In this document: positions 33,716-43,928 of the stretch, piece after piece
Position numbering within the stretch: position 1 is the first letter of the stretch
Layout: every line of letters starts with the position of its first letter
Source: G963663365 sp963663365
GTDB taxonomy: Bacteria > Hinthialibacterota > Hinthialibacteria > Hinthialibacterales > G963663365
DNA length: 64,000 bases
Direction of reading: 5' to 3'
Assembly (NCBI GenBank): GCA_963663365.2
Contig: CAXXIH010000005.1
Coordinates: forward strand, 1-64,000
Program-made: the position numbers and the translations under genes
Notes under the pieces: model-generated
Databases searched by the model: none
The model's input: the letters and a program-made list of their open reading frames with translations, nothing else
What the model was told of the DNA's origin: nothing

Positions 33716-35905
33716 ATGCCCCCCAACACTAACGAACATAACAACGGCCCCAAAACCGTAACAGATGCAGCGGCATCCGGTGCTTCGAGCAAGAAGAAGT
33801 CCAAACTCCTGTCGCATAAGGACATCGAACACCTTGCAGTCCTGGGCCGTGCCGTGCTGGTCTATAAGGGGCGGCTCTGGGGGGCTTTTATCAGCAGCAT
33901 AGCCGTTGCTTTGTTGTCAGTCGGAAGCATCACTGCTTTTAAACCGATTTTGGATATCATTTTCGGGACAGCCGATTTCACACCGCCGGTCACTGTACAG
34001 GTGGCCCCGGATGCCGGCGCGATTGAAGGCGTCTTCGGTTTCCCCGGATTCAATCCGGAAGATGTTGAACTTAAACAAGATGGTCCGGCCATCGAATACC
34101 GTGCTCAAGTCCCGGAAGAATTTCGTGACGATCCCAAGGCCGCCAAAGAATGGCTGAGCCACGTTTATACCGAACAGAAGAAAATATGGTTGCATCGTTC
34201 CGCTTCGACTGAAGAGACACACTCCTCTGACGGTGTCAAAGACCGCCTGCGAACACTCTTGCAGCCCCTTTATGCCCACCTGTCTTCATTAATGTTGGAT
34301 TCCCCCTATAAGGCGCTTGGATTCGTAGCCTTATTGCTGGTGATCTTGACCTGCACCAAAGGTATCGCGGCTTACGCCCAGGAATACCTGACTCACTGGA
34401 TCGGTAGACGTGTTGTGGCCGATCTGCGGGAAAAACTGTACGACCACATCATGGGAATGGATTTGGCGTTTTTCCAAAGACGCAAGGTCGGCAGCCTTAT
34501 GAGTTACCTCACCATCGATGTGGAACTCTTCGGTAATTCCACCATGGCTGTCTTTGGGCGGATGCTTCAGGAGCCGTTCATCATCCTGGGATTTGTGATC
34601 CTGCTCTTGGCCATGAATCCGCTGCTCACATTGCTCTATGCCGCGGTCCTGCCCATCTTGGGTTGGATTATGACTTCTTTCGGCAAAAAGATTCGCAAAG
34701 CCCGCCGCAAGAGCCAGGATGCCATCTCTACCATGTCCGGTATTCTTCAGGAAACGATGACCGGAGTGCGTGTGGTTCGCGCCTTCCAAATGGAAGACAT
34801 CCAACGCAAAAAATTCGCAAAAGAGAACGAATCGATCTTCCGCGCTTTTATGCGCTTAAGCCGGATACGCGCACTTTCTTCGCCGTTAATCGAGTCTTTG
34901 GCCAGTTTGGGCGTTGCGTGCATCTTGATGATCGGCGGGTGGGCGGTTTTTCACCGGGGGATGGAAGCCTCCAGCTTCATGGTTTATCTCATTGCCCTGG
35001 GCAGTCTTTATCAACCGATTAAACGCCTTAATAAGGCCTATGAGTCGATACAACAGGGTTTGGCCGGAGCCGACCGAATTTTCGATATTCTCGAACTGCC
35101 GCCGCTCCCCCCGCAAAAACCCGGAGTAACCGTAATAAAGAGTTTCGACAAAGGCCTGGCTTTTCACTCTGTCCGTCACCGGTATGAAGACGGCCCTTGG
35201 GTTCTCGAAGACATCAGTTTCGAAATCCCCAAAGGCAAAGTAACAGCATTAGTTGGCCCCAGTGGCGCAGGCAAATCGACCTTGGCCGCGTTTGTTCCCA
35301 GACTTATTGATCCGGCGGAAGGCTCCATAACCATCGACGGAATTGATCTACATGATGTCGATGTCAATAGCCTGCGCTCTCAAATCGGTCTTGTTCCTCA
35401 AGAAATTGCGCTGTTCCACGACAGTGTTGCCAATAATGTGAGCTGCGGACTTGCGGATGCCACCGAAGATCAAATCCGTGAAGCCCTCGTGGCTGCACAA
35501 GCCTGGTCTTTTGTCGAAAGCCTTCCGGAAGGTATTTACACGGAGATCGGCGAAAGGGCCACACTTCTATCCGGTGGTCAAGCGCAACGCGTCGCCGTGG
35601 CCCGGGCGTTTTACCGCAATTCACCAATACTAATTCTCGATGAAGCCACATCCTCTTTGGATGCCGCTTCAGAAGAACTTGTTCGTCAGGCCTTGGACCG
35701 GTTGATGCGTGACCGCACGGTCTTGGTTATCGCCCATCGCCTTTCGACTGTGATCAATGCCGACCAGATTGTAGTTTTGGAACAGGGCCGGATTGTAGGC
35801 AAAGGCCGTCATGGGGAATTGCTTGATACCTGCCCCACTTACGAAAAACTATTCAAACTCCAATTCTCCAAACAAGATAACCAGCTAGATTCCAAAGAGA
35901 TATAA
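33716..35905 (+). CDS. MsbA-like lipid exporter (ABC transporter, fused permease and ATPase)
   Basis: A 729-residue half-transporter that should dimerise and flip lipid A-type lipids. Six membrane helices (first about 55-83, second about 200-222), then a nucleotide-binding domain with Walker A GPSGAGKS (514-521), Q-loop VPQEIALFHD, signature LSGGQAQRVAVARA and Walker B ILILDEATSSLD, and the switch AHRLSTV. The loop between helices 1 and 2 is about 115 residues, far longer than in E. coli MsbA, and would form a periplasmic domain. It follows the lipopolysaccharide-kinase-like gene after 5 bases. The general ABC class is certain; lipid A as substrate is inferred from context. Confidence 0.9.
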   Translation: MPPNTNEHNNGPKTVTDAAASGASSKKKSKLLSHKDIEHLAVLGRAVLVYKGRLWGAFISSIAVALLSVGSITAFKPILDIIFGTADFTPPVTVQVAPDAGAIEGVFGFPGFNPEDVELKQDGPAIEYRAQVPEEFRDDPKAAKEWLSHVYTEQKKIWLHRSASTEETHSSDGVKDRLRTLLQPLYAHLSSLMLDSPYKALGFVALLLVILTCTKGIAAYAQEYLTHWIGRRVVADLREKLYDHIMGMDLAFFQRRKVGSLMSYLTIDVELFGNSTMAVFGRMLQEPFIILGFVILLLAMNPLLTLLYAAVLPILGWIMTSFGKKIRKARRKSQDAISTMSGILQETMTGVRVVRAFQMEDIQRKKFAKENESIFRAFMRLSRIRALSSPLIESLASLGVACILMIGGWAVFHRGMEASSFMVYLIALGSLYQPIKRLNKAYESIQQGLAGADRIFDILELPPLPPQKPGVTVIKSFDKGLAFHSVRHRYEDGPWVLEDISFEIPKGKVTALVGPSGAGKSTLAAFVPRLIDPAEGSITIDGIDLHDVDVNSLRSQIGLVPQEIALFHDSVANNVSCGLADATEDQIREALVAAQAWSFVESLPEGIYTEIGERATLLSGGQAQRVAVARAFYRNSPILILDEATSSLDAASEELVRQALDRLMRDRTVLVIAHRLSTVINADQIVVLEQGRIVGKGRHGELLDTCPTYEKLFKLQFSKQDNQLDSKEI

Positions 35906-36062
35906 GATCAATCCTCAGTTTTGGCATAAACCGCTTGACTGTTGAAAATGATTGACGTTACGATGTTTATTGCAGAAGGAACAGACTCGCAATTTCTCGA
36001 ATTGCGCCGTCCGGAATCGAGGCATATATCGCCAAAGGACAGTTCAAGGGGCCTTGAAATCA

Positions 36063-36629
36063 ATGAACACACATAAGGGTTTTACACTGATTGAACTTCT
36101 AATTGTTGTGGCAATTATCGGCATTTTGGCGGCTATTGCAGTCCCTAATTTCCAGAATGCGCGAGTTCGTGCTCAAGTTGCCAAAGCCAAATCCAATCAA
36201 CGCGTCGTTGCCATGGCTATCGACCAACGTTTTCTGGATAAGAATGAATATTTGAATTCAACCGGCCATGGCAGTGGCTTCGCGGAATGGCCCAGGCTAA
36301 CCACGCCAGTCCCCTATCTGCAGTCGATGGAGCCCTGCACCGATCCTTTTTATATGGATCAGTATGCAGGAAGAGAAATCACAGACACGTACTTCGAATT
36401 ATCCGTGGCCAAAAAGCGCAGCACTAAACAAACATCCTGGTGCATTGAAAGCATGGGGCCTGACCGGCTCGACAGCATCTCTACGCCCAATTATGGGGAT
36501 CGTACCAAAACTTTTATCGCTTATATGCCCAGTAACGGGATTATGAGCATGGGCGACATTTTCCGTCCGGGCGGCCAGTGGATTCCCGATTACGTCGCCC
36601 AATATTACGCCGATCAATCATCAAGTTAA
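36063..36629 (+). CDS. type II secretion/type IV pilin-like protein
   Basis: A 188-residue protein with a canonical prepilin signal: MNTHKG then FTLIELLIVVAIIGILAA, with Gly at -1 and Glu at +5. The frame opens at 35952, but the ATG at 36063 gives the standard short leader and has AAGGGG about 11 nt upstream. The head carries IAYMPSNGIMSMGDIF, a sequence type (PSNG...GDI) that recurs near the C-termini of stand-alone pseudopilins in Hydrogenedentota- or Sumerlaeota-like genomes, by my recollection. Two cysteines (PCTD, WCIES) could form a disulfide. There are no secretion-system genes nearby; it lies between the exporter and endonuclease III. Confidence 0.9.
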   Translation: MNTHKGFTLIELLIVVAIIGILAAIAVPNFQNARVRAQVAKAKSNQRVVAMAIDQRFLDKNEYLNSTGHGSGFAEWPRLTTPVPYLQSMEPCTDPFYMDQYAGREITDTYFELSVAKKRSTKQTSWCIESMGPDRLDSISTPNYGDRTKTFIAYMPSNGIMSMGDIFRPGGQWIPDYVAQYYADQSSS

Positions 36630-36693
36630 CTAGTTCTTTTATCTTGTTTTAAGTTCTACTCTTTAACTTTAATTATAGCCTTTCAATTTCAAA

Positions 36694-37365
36694 TTATCGT
36701 GTTCGGTCCACATTCTTTTGGGGGCACATTTGAGAGAGTTCGCAGAGCGAACATTTGGGCGAAACCGGCGTGCAAATGTTTTGACCGTAGGTCACCAATA
36801 GATCATTGATTTCCAGCCAATATTTAGCCGGAAGTTTGTTGCGTAAAGCCATCTCTGTTTTATCAGGCGTGGGTGTATTTACATATCCCCAACGGTTGCT
36901 GATGCGATGCACATGGACATCGACGCAGATACCCGGCTTCTGAAATCCCATAGTCACCACCAAGTTAGCGGTTTTGCGGCCTACACCGTGTAGTTCCAAA
37001 AGCGTATCGATCTCATCCGGAACATTGCCATCGTGTTTATCGAGCAAATCACGACATATCTGGCGTATCTGTTTGGCCTTCTGGCGGTAAAAGCCCGCCG
37101 GATAGATCAGTTTCGCGATCTCGGCCTCCTCAAGCGCAGCCATGCTTTTGGGGGTGCGGGCCTTGGCAAACAGACGCCGTGAAGAAGCCGCAGTTACATC
37201 ATCCTTTGTACGTAGACTGATGATGCATGAAATCAAAACTCGGAATGGATCCCGCCGTTTGGCCTCTTGCGTAACATGGGGCTCCCGGAAATTGGGAATT
37301 ACCCGGCGCAATACGGCAATGGCTTCATGGATATCAAATTTGGCTTTCTTAGAGGCTTTCCGCAT
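36694..37365 (-). CDS. nth: endonuclease III (DNA glycosylase/AP lyase)
   Basis: Base-excision repair enzyme for oxidised pyrimidines. 223 residues with the helix-hairpin-helix LHGVGRKTAN containing the catalytic lysine, the catalytic aspartate in CVDVHVHR, and a C-terminal [4Fe-4S] loop with spacing Cys-x6-Cys-x2-Cys-x5-Cys (CTPVSPKCSLCELSQMC). The frame begins at 37392; the ATG at 37365 is preferred because CGGAG lies 6 nt before it while the first ATG has no SD. Confidence 0.96.
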   Translation of the reverse strand: MRKASKKAKFDIHEAIAVLRRVIPNFREPHVTQEAKRRDPFRVLISCIISLRTKDDVTAASSRRLFAKARTPKSMAALEEAEIAKLIYPAGFYRQKAKQIRQICRDLLDKHDGNVPDEIDTLLELHGVGRKTANLVVTMGFQKPGICVDVHVHRISNRWGYVNTPTPDKTEMALRNKLPAKYWLEINDLLVTYGQNICTPVSPKCSLCELSQMCPQKNVDRTR

Positions 37366-37590
37366 GTTCGCTCCGTTAGAATCAAACTGCATCGGCGCAG
37401 CCTAAAGGTGTGAGCTGCGGCAAGCTGCGCCGGATGGACAGGGTATCTCAGAAACCAAACCAACGTCGAGTCTGCATCCTCAGATATGGCAGGATGTTGG
37501 GTCATTTCACCCCTTTATCGGGGCGCATGACCGTGGTCCAATCTTAGGCTACTCTGCTTCTACTATGACTATGCGGGACATCAGCGTTTT

Positions 37591-40500
37591 ATGAGCGGTA
37601 AACGCCTTGCGGCCTCTATAGGGATTCTCTTTGTCTTTGGCTTCGGCCTTTGGCTACGCATGTCCGGTTTGAACTGGGGACTACGTGAGAACGCGCTTTG
37701 GCACCCGGATGAGCGCCATGTGGGCAACTGCATGGATAAAGTCCGACTGGCGCCGGTCGAACCGCAGGGGGAAAACGAACACTATTTCTCCTACTTAAAG
37801 CGATATTGGGCTTTCCAAATCTGGGGTGGCGTGATTAAGGGTACGGTTGATGGGAAACCCCTCGTTCAGGCTCCCTTGCGCCCCGATAACTTCAACTACG
37901 GCACACTGCCTTATTTCATTTACGATCTGGCTGCGACGGTCTTTGCCGATCCGGCGCCTCAGCCGGGTACTCCACCACAAAGACTGGTTCCCTTCTCCAC
38001 CTCCGGGAATCTCCGGTTGCTGATTGTACTATTGGTGATCTGGCTGAGTGTGTATTCCGCCCGCAAGGTCTGGAAAGAATGCCGGCAAGATTCCATTTCG
38101 GCATCAGGAATACCAACAGCAGCCTATATCGCCGTCTATTTGGCTCTCCCTGTCCTTGGCGCGGTGACATTCTTTGGAATCCCGGCTTTTACGGAAATCG
38201 CCGACCGGACTTCGCTCAACCATTATGGCGGAGCTCTGCTGATCGGCCGTTTTATTACCGCTTGGGCCGGAGCGGCAAGCATTTACATTTTGTGGCGCAT
38301 GGGCCGCGATGCCTACGGCCCGGGAGCAGGGCTGCTGGCGGCGGCAATGCTCGCGACAGCGGTCTTGCATGTGCAGCTTTCTCATTTTTCAACCGTCGAT
38401 GTCCTTACAGGCTTTTTTGTTTTATGCGCTTTGGCTCAATATCTGGAAGCCGCGCGGAAACCCAGGCTTATTCCCTATATTTTAGGCGGCGTCTTTACCG
38501 GCTTTGCAATTGCCTGCAAATGGAGCGCCATCACCCTGCCCGGCGTGATGTTAGTCGCCCACGCGTGCAACACATGGGGTGAACGCCGGAACGGTCAATT
38601 GGGACGCTGGTTAAACAGCGCGGCGTTGGTTGTCGTCGGCATCATCCTGCTTCACTTTTACAAAGCGGCCTCATCAACCAATCCCCTCTTTAATGTAGCC
38701 CTGGCTGATTTTCGCGACTTTTATGTAGGCACGCCGGTTCGGATTTTCGGTGTCATTCTTGGATTTGTCGTTTTTATCGCATTGGGCACGCTGTTTATGC
38801 TGCAACAAAACTGGTGGGAAGCTAAAGAGCCCTGGACCAAAACTTGGCTCCGATTCTTCGCACCGTGGTTCTTCTTGCTCCTATTCATCCCCGTGGTTGC
38901 AGGGGCCTTGTTTGTCGGGCAACCGTTCACTTTTACCGAAGCCGGTCAATTCGCCCGGGATTTGACTACCCAAAATGCGATTATCGTTACAGGTGATATG
39001 GACCTCACCTGGAACCGGCAATACGAAGGAACCGCACCGTTCTTCTACCTATTGGATAACCTCTTCTATCCATCGCTCGATTGGTTTACGGCGGCCGCCG
39101 TAATTGCGGGGGTCATCTTTGCCATCCGTTGCGCCATTGTGAAACGCAAAAAGGAAGATTTGATCCTCCTGGCCTGGATCGTTCCATCATTTCTCCTGTA
39201 TTCAACCTTCTATTGCAAATTCCCACGCTACATGGCTTTGATCCTCCCACCGATGCTGCTTTTGGCAGCACGTTTCCTGGTCGCCATGCTGACGGTCGAT
39301 CCCCGCATGTATCACCCAACGTTGGCCCGTTACCCGGCTTGGCTGGTACGTGCCATTCGTCCCGCGGGCTGGGCCTGTATTGCGCTATGCCTGCTTGCGA
39401 GTACATCGTATGCCTATGCCTACGTGCGCGATGTGTATTGGAAACCGCATACCGCAACAGAATATAGACAATGGGCGCAAGAAAGCGGTAATGCGCGGAA
39501 AAATTTTGTGCTTCAGACCTGGGATGAAACAACAGTACATCGGCACCGCGTTGGATTTCACGAAGGTTGGGATGACGAAAGGAAACTGAACGAACAAATA
39601 CGCGGCGGCAACCGCTGGGAATTAGGATTGGCCGATGCGGATGGATTAACGCTGCTTAGCAAACGCGCCTATGGAACGACTTTCCGCTTCCCGGAAAAGT
39701 ATGCAACCACAAACACACTCTTCCGGCTGCTCTTCTCAGAGCAGTTGGGATATCGAATCGTAAAAGTCATCGACCGGCCTATTCATATCGGACCGTGGAA
39801 ATTCTATGCCGATACCGAAGATGAATCTTTCCGCGTTTACGATCACCCGAAAATCGTCGTCTGGGAAAATATCGAACACCTTCCGGCTCTGCAGATGATC
39901 GAAATGATCAAGCATCCACCGGATTGGGTGAACGATATCACGCATGAACAAATCTTAACCATTCGGGATGGCAAAACCGTCTTCGACACAAATCAACGCC
40001 ACCCTCTTTTGCGCTGGCTGTTCGTTACGGAACTTTTAGGGATTTTCGCTTTTCTATTGCTCTTCCGTTGGGCACAACCATTGCCGGACCGGGGGTACGC
40101 TTTCAGTAAGGTTATCGGCACGGCACTGTTTTCATGGCTTTCATGGATTCTTGCCTCCAGCGGCATCGCGTACGTGTCTCAAAGCCAATTACTGTTCTGC
40201 TTTGTGCTAATCGTGGTTCTGGCTTTGCTGGTTATGCATAAGCATTGGTGTGAAGTGTCGCGGTTTGTCAAAGAGCATTGGGGGCTCTTGCTTGTCTCCG
40301 AATTGGTGTTCCTTTCATTCTTGTATTGGTTTCTTTCGATCCGTATGGATAACGCTGCCGTCCACTGGGGCGAGAAGCCAATGGATATGGCCTTTCTCAG
40401 CGCGATATTCCGTGCAGAGACTTTTCCCACGGCAGATCCTTGGATTTCCGGGCGCTCGCTTTCGAGTTATTACTATTATGGTTTCGTTTTCTTAGGTCTT

Positions 40501-43500
40501 CCGGCGAGGTTGGCAGGCTGTCTTCCGGCCACATTTTACAATATCGCCGTATGCGCCATTCCCGCCTTTATGGCTACTGCTGTTTTCGGTTTGGTTTACG
40601 CGTTGACTCGTTCCTGGAAAGCCGGGCTGCTCGGATCGTTTCTCGCCGTGCTCTGCGGAAACCCGGTTTCATTCACGCGCATCTTTTTCTGCTTGGACGA
40701 TGCGCAACGCATGTCGTATCACGCCTCCAATCCCATCACATGGGATGTTTTCTGGGATCGAATTTATACGGTCGTGTTGTTGGTTAAACAGATGTTTTTC
40801 TGGTCCATCGGACTGGGGCAAGCCGTGCCCAACGGCGAACATTTGTTTGCGTTTCATCCTTTCTATTGGCGTTCCGCACATACTGTAATCTTTGGCTGTG
40901 CGGCAAACGAATTCCCGGCTTGGACCTATTTATTTGCCGACCTCCACGCCCATGCCATCGTGATGCCTATCGGCGTTGCGTTCTTAGGCGGATTGTATTG
41001 CTGGTACCGGAATGACGCACAAAATGCAGTATCCGTATGGGGCCGCCTGCTATGGGCGTCGATCCTTGCTTTGCTGCTCGGCACGATCGCCACAACCAAC
41101 ACCTGGAATCTCCCCGGTTGTGCATTGATTTTGGCGCTTACACTTTGGCTGGCCTACCGGGAGAGAAACCAAACCCCAATGCCGCAAACACGTCCGGGAT
41201 GGATGACTCCCGAAGGATTATCGCGGCTCAGCTATTTATTATTTATCCCGGTTGTTGTTGGAACCTCGCGGTTATTGTTCCTTCCCTACCATATGAATTT
41301 CAATTCACGTGTTCAGGGAGCAGGCTTTATGCAAGAGGGGCAAACGCCATTCCACACATACCTCTTGTTTTTCGGCATTCTGTTGTTCCCTATTGTTCTT
41401 GGCCTTGTGTGGTTCACGCTTTTCCCGGATGGACGCCTTATCGGTTCAGTCAAGCGCATCCGTGAATTAGGCCCGAAGCGAAAGACCTTGCTTGGCATTC
41501 TGACGTTCTGCGGTGCTCTTCTGGCAATCCTGGTCACGGTTGCGGCACAAATGCCCGATGCCCAAGGCGGATCGTATTGGCGCTTCGCATTGTTATTCCA
41601 GTTGATTGTGAATGCCGTACTCGGCGGACTTCTGGGATATATGGCAGGATTAGGAATCGTGCTCGGGCCGGGACCTTGGCGAAGATTATTGATGCCCGCC
41701 ATCCTCGCGCTGATTTGCCTAATTGGTGCGGCCTGGATCAATAGTTCTCTTCCGATTCAGTTTGCGCCGGATCATCCCTTAACAAAATTGGCCGCAAGCG
41801 CGAAGTTGCTCAACAACAATACACTGCAACTCAGAGACATCGCTTCCGGAGGCGCGAGAGAACTCCGCGAAGGCGCAACAGGATTCGATGCGACCACTCC
41901 GGCCTTCATCTTTTTCTTTTTGATATTTGCAGGCTATTTATCGCTGATTCGCAAACAAGTTCCGGAACAGCGTTTTGTTTTCCTCATCATTTTCTTAGCG
42001 CTCGGAATTTCATTTGGCGCAGAATTAATCTATATGCGTGAAGGCTGGAGTTTCCCCAGTCACCGCTGGAATACGGCGTTCAAGTTTTTTCTGATTGTTT
42101 GGAACCTGATGTCCTTGGCGGCGGCTTGCTGCGTATGTTGGCTCTGGCGCGCCTGGCGAACACCTGTGGTTCGACCAAGCCACAAAATGCTCCGAACCGT
42201 ATGCCGTTGGAGCGTCCCACCACTATTTGGCGCACTGTTATATGGTGGATTGGCTTTCGCCGTAATCGCGCCATTCACAATGACTCAACCCGGCGATTCG
42301 CCATCGAAGTTCGGCCCCCAAAACACGCTTGATGGCATGGCGTTCATTCCCACCATGCGGGGAGACTACGGTCCTGACGACTATCGAATAATATCCTGGC
42401 TGAATTGGCGAACCGGCGAGGAACGCCCAACGATTTTGGAATACACCGGCTCAGGATATGACGCCGGATCGCGAATATCGGTATTCACCGGCCTGCCCAC
42501 GGTTATCGGTTGGCCGCATCATGTCGGCGAACGCGGAAATCTCGATCAGAAAGCGCCACGGGAGCGCGATGTTAGCCGCGTCTATTCAACCGATGACGAA
42601 AGCGAGTTCCGCGAACTCCTAGCCAAATATGATGTCCGATATCTTATTCTCGGAAGTTATGAAAAGAAGAAATTGGGCAGCCAAGGAATCGTGCAACCAA
42701 TTACGCGTTGGCTGCAATGGGGCCATCTGCTTGATCTTGTTTATCACACCGGAGATGCCTGGATCTTCCAACCGCGCACGAACCTAAATGAGCCTCTTGG
42801 TGTGAAAACCCGGAAAATCTCGGCATCCTCCATAGAACAAGAAGCAGAATCCGCCCAAGAGACAGGGCAACCTCTGCAGGTTGGAGGTGAAGGAAGCCGG
42901 AATGGTGAATTTCGACAGCCCAAGGGCATCGCGGTGAGTCCTAAGGGACTTATTTATGTCGCCGATATGCTCAATCATCGTGTGCAAATTTTCCGGCCTG
43001 ATGGGCAGTACGAAGGGAAATTCGGACAAGAGGGTGAAGGTCCCGGAGAATTCAAAGAGCCTCGGGATATCGGTATCGATGCGGATGGAAATATTTACGT
43101 TTGCGATACATGGAACCACCGGATTCAAATTTTCGATGCCACCGGCCATTATCAGAGAATCATCGATGCGGGCTTTTACGGTCCACGCGGCATCTATGTG
43201 GATTCAGTCCGCAAGCAGGTGCTAGTGGCCGATACCGGCGGGCACCAGGTATGTGTTTTCGGGCTGGATGGCAAACTGATTCGCAGGCTTGGCCGAATCG
43301 ACCGTGCTCCCGGATCCGGTCCCGGCGAATTGGCAGAGCCACGGGCAGTTACAACAGGTAATCAAGGCGAAATCTATGTTGTGGATTGGATTAACCGCCG
43401 TATCGCCAAATACGATCCACAGGGCAAATTCATGAAATCATGGGATATCGAATTTGCACAAAACATAGACGAGAATCACGAACTCCGTTTGGTTATCGGC

Positions 43501-43743
43501 CCGGATAACCGGCTCTATATAACGGATCCGGTTGGCGGGCGAATTGTCTACAGCGATCTTGAAGGCCGGACGCTCGGCTCCTTTGACCGCGATAATTTAA
43601 CACCCAACAAAGATCGTATCGGAGAACCCGGCGGTCTTGCCTGGACGCCCAACAACGTATTGTTATTCAGCGACCTTCGCTTCAACCGCGTCCGTCCCAT
43701 CGTCATTCCGGGTGTCACCCCAAACAATCAAAATCAAGAATAA
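37591..43743 (+). CDS. giant membrane protein: GT39-type glycosyltransferase + DUF2298 + NHL propeller
   Basis: A 2050-residue fusion. Residues 1 to about 780 resemble the PMT/ArnT-type GT-C glycosyltransferases: first helix, then HPDE at 38-41 in the first external loop, where the catalytic acid of this fold lies, and many more helices. Residues about 800-1730 match DUF2298 (the 'chlor_Arch_YYY' membrane family), including a run of four tyrosines at 960-963 (SSYYYYG) and further helices and loops. From about 1766 to the end there are six NHL repeats (for example GLIYVADMLNHRVQIF, GNIYVCDTWNHRIQIF), predicted to fold into an exported propeller. Such genes probably attach sugars from lipid carriers to exported glycans or proteins. 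The function of DUF2298 is unknown. The single frame has no breaks. Confidence 0.88.
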   Translation: MSGKRLAASIGILFVFGFGLWLRMSGLNWGLRENALWHPDERHVGNCMDKVRLAPVEPQGENEHYFSYLKRYWAFQIWGGVIKGTVDGKPLVQAPLRPDNFNYGTLPYFIYDLAATVFADPAPQPGTPPQRLVPFSTSGNLRLLIVLLVIWLSVYSARKVWKECRQDSISASGIPTAAYIAVYLALPVLGAVTFFGIPAFTEIADRTSLNHYGGALLIGRFITAWAGAASIYILWRMGRDAYGPGAGLLAAAMLATAVLHVQLSHFSTVDVLTGFFVLCALAQYLEAARKPRLIPYILGGVFTGFAIACKWSAITLPGVMLVAHACNTWGERRNGQLGRWLNSAALVVVGIILLHFYKAASSTNPLFNVALADFRDFYVGTPVRIFGVILGFVVFIALGTLFMLQQNWWEAKEPWTKTWLRFFAPWFFLLLFIPVVAGALFVGQPFTFTEAGQFARDLTTQNAIIVTGDMDLTWNRQYEGTAPFFYLLDNLFYPSLDWFTAAAVIAGVIFAIRCAIVKRKKEDLILLAWIVPSFLLYSTFYCKFPRYMALILPPMLLLAARFLVAMLTVDPRMYHPTLARYPAWLVRAIRPAGWACIALCLLASTSYAYAYVRDVYWKPHTATEYRQWAQESGNARKNFVLQTWDETTVHRHRVGFHEGWDDERKLNEQIRGGNRWELGLADADGLTLLSKRAYGTTFRFPEKYATTNTLFRLLFSEQLGYRIVKVIDRPIHIGPWKFYADTEDESFRVYDHPKIVVWENIEHLPALQMIEMIKHPPDWVNDITHEQILTIRDGKTVFDTNQRHPLLRWLFVTELLGIFAFLLLFRWAQPLPDRGYAFSKVIGTALFSWLSWILASSGIAYVSQSQLLFCFVLIVVLALLVMHKHWCEVSRFVKEHWGLLLVSELVFLSFLYWFLSIRMDNAAVHWGEKPMDMAFLSAIFRAETFPTADPWISGRSLSSYYYYGFVFLGLPARLAGCLPATFYNIAVCAIPAFMATAVFGLVYALTRSWKAGLLGSFLAVLCGNPVSFTRIFFCLDDAQRMSYHASNPITWDVFWDRIYTVVLLVKQMFFWSIGLGQAVPNGEHLFAFHPFYWRSAHTVIFGCAANEFPAWTYLFADLHAHAIVMPIGVAFLGGLYCWYRNDAQNAVSVWGRLLWASILALLLGTIATTNTWNLPGCALILALTLWLAYRERNQTPMPQTRPGWMTPEGLSRLSYLLFIPVVVGTSRLLFLPYHMNFNSRVQGAGFMQEGQTPFHTYLLFFGILLFPIVLGLVWFTLFPDGRLIGSVKRIRELGPKRKTLLGILTFCGALLAILVTVAAQMPDAQGGSYWRFALLFQLIVNAVLGGLLGYMAGLGIVLGPGPWRRLLMPAILALICLIGAAWINSSLPIQFAPDHPLTKLAASAKLLNNNTLQLRDIASGGARELREGATGFDATTPAFIFFFLIFAGYLSLIRKQVPEQRFVFLIIFLALGISFGAELIYMREGWSFPSHRWNTAFKFFLIVWNLMSLAAACCVCWLWRAWRTPVVRPSHKMLRTVCRWSVPPLFGALLYGGLAFAVIAPFTMTQPGDSPSKFGPQNTLDGMAFIPTMRGDYGPDDYRIISWLNWRTGEERPTILEYTGSGYDAGSRISVFTGLPTVIGWPHHVGERGNLDQKAPRERDVSRVYSTDDESEFRELLAKYDVRYLILGSYEKKKLGSQGIVQPITRWLQWGHLLDLVYHTGDAWIFQPRTNLNEPLGVKTRKISASSIEQEAESAQETGQPLQVGGEGSRNGEFRQPKGIAVSPKGLIYVADMLNHRVQIFRPDGQYEGKFGQEGEGPGEFKEPRDIGIDADGNIYVCDTWNHRIQIFDATGHYQRIIDAGFYGPRGIYVDSVRKQVLVADTGGHQVCVFGLDGKLIRRLGRIDRAPGSGPGELAEPRAVTTGNQGEIYVVDWINRRIAKYDPQGKFMKSWDIEFAQNIDENHELRLVIGPDNRLYITDPVGGRIVYSDLEGRTLGSFDRDNLTPNKDRIGEPGGLAWTPNNVLLFSDLRFNRVRPIVIPGVTPNNQNQE

Positions 43744-43928
43744 ATGAGTTCCAATCTTGGACCTTGAGATTCAAGTACTTCAAGAGGATACTTCTTTATG
43801 AAATTGATCGCCGCAGAACCTGAGGCAATAGTCTTGGATTTGTCCGGGAACAGCGGATTCCAAAGTAGGTACGGAACGGCAAAGCAGCCATAATGCAAAA
43901 GTATCAATCGTGCAGCGAGGTAACACCG

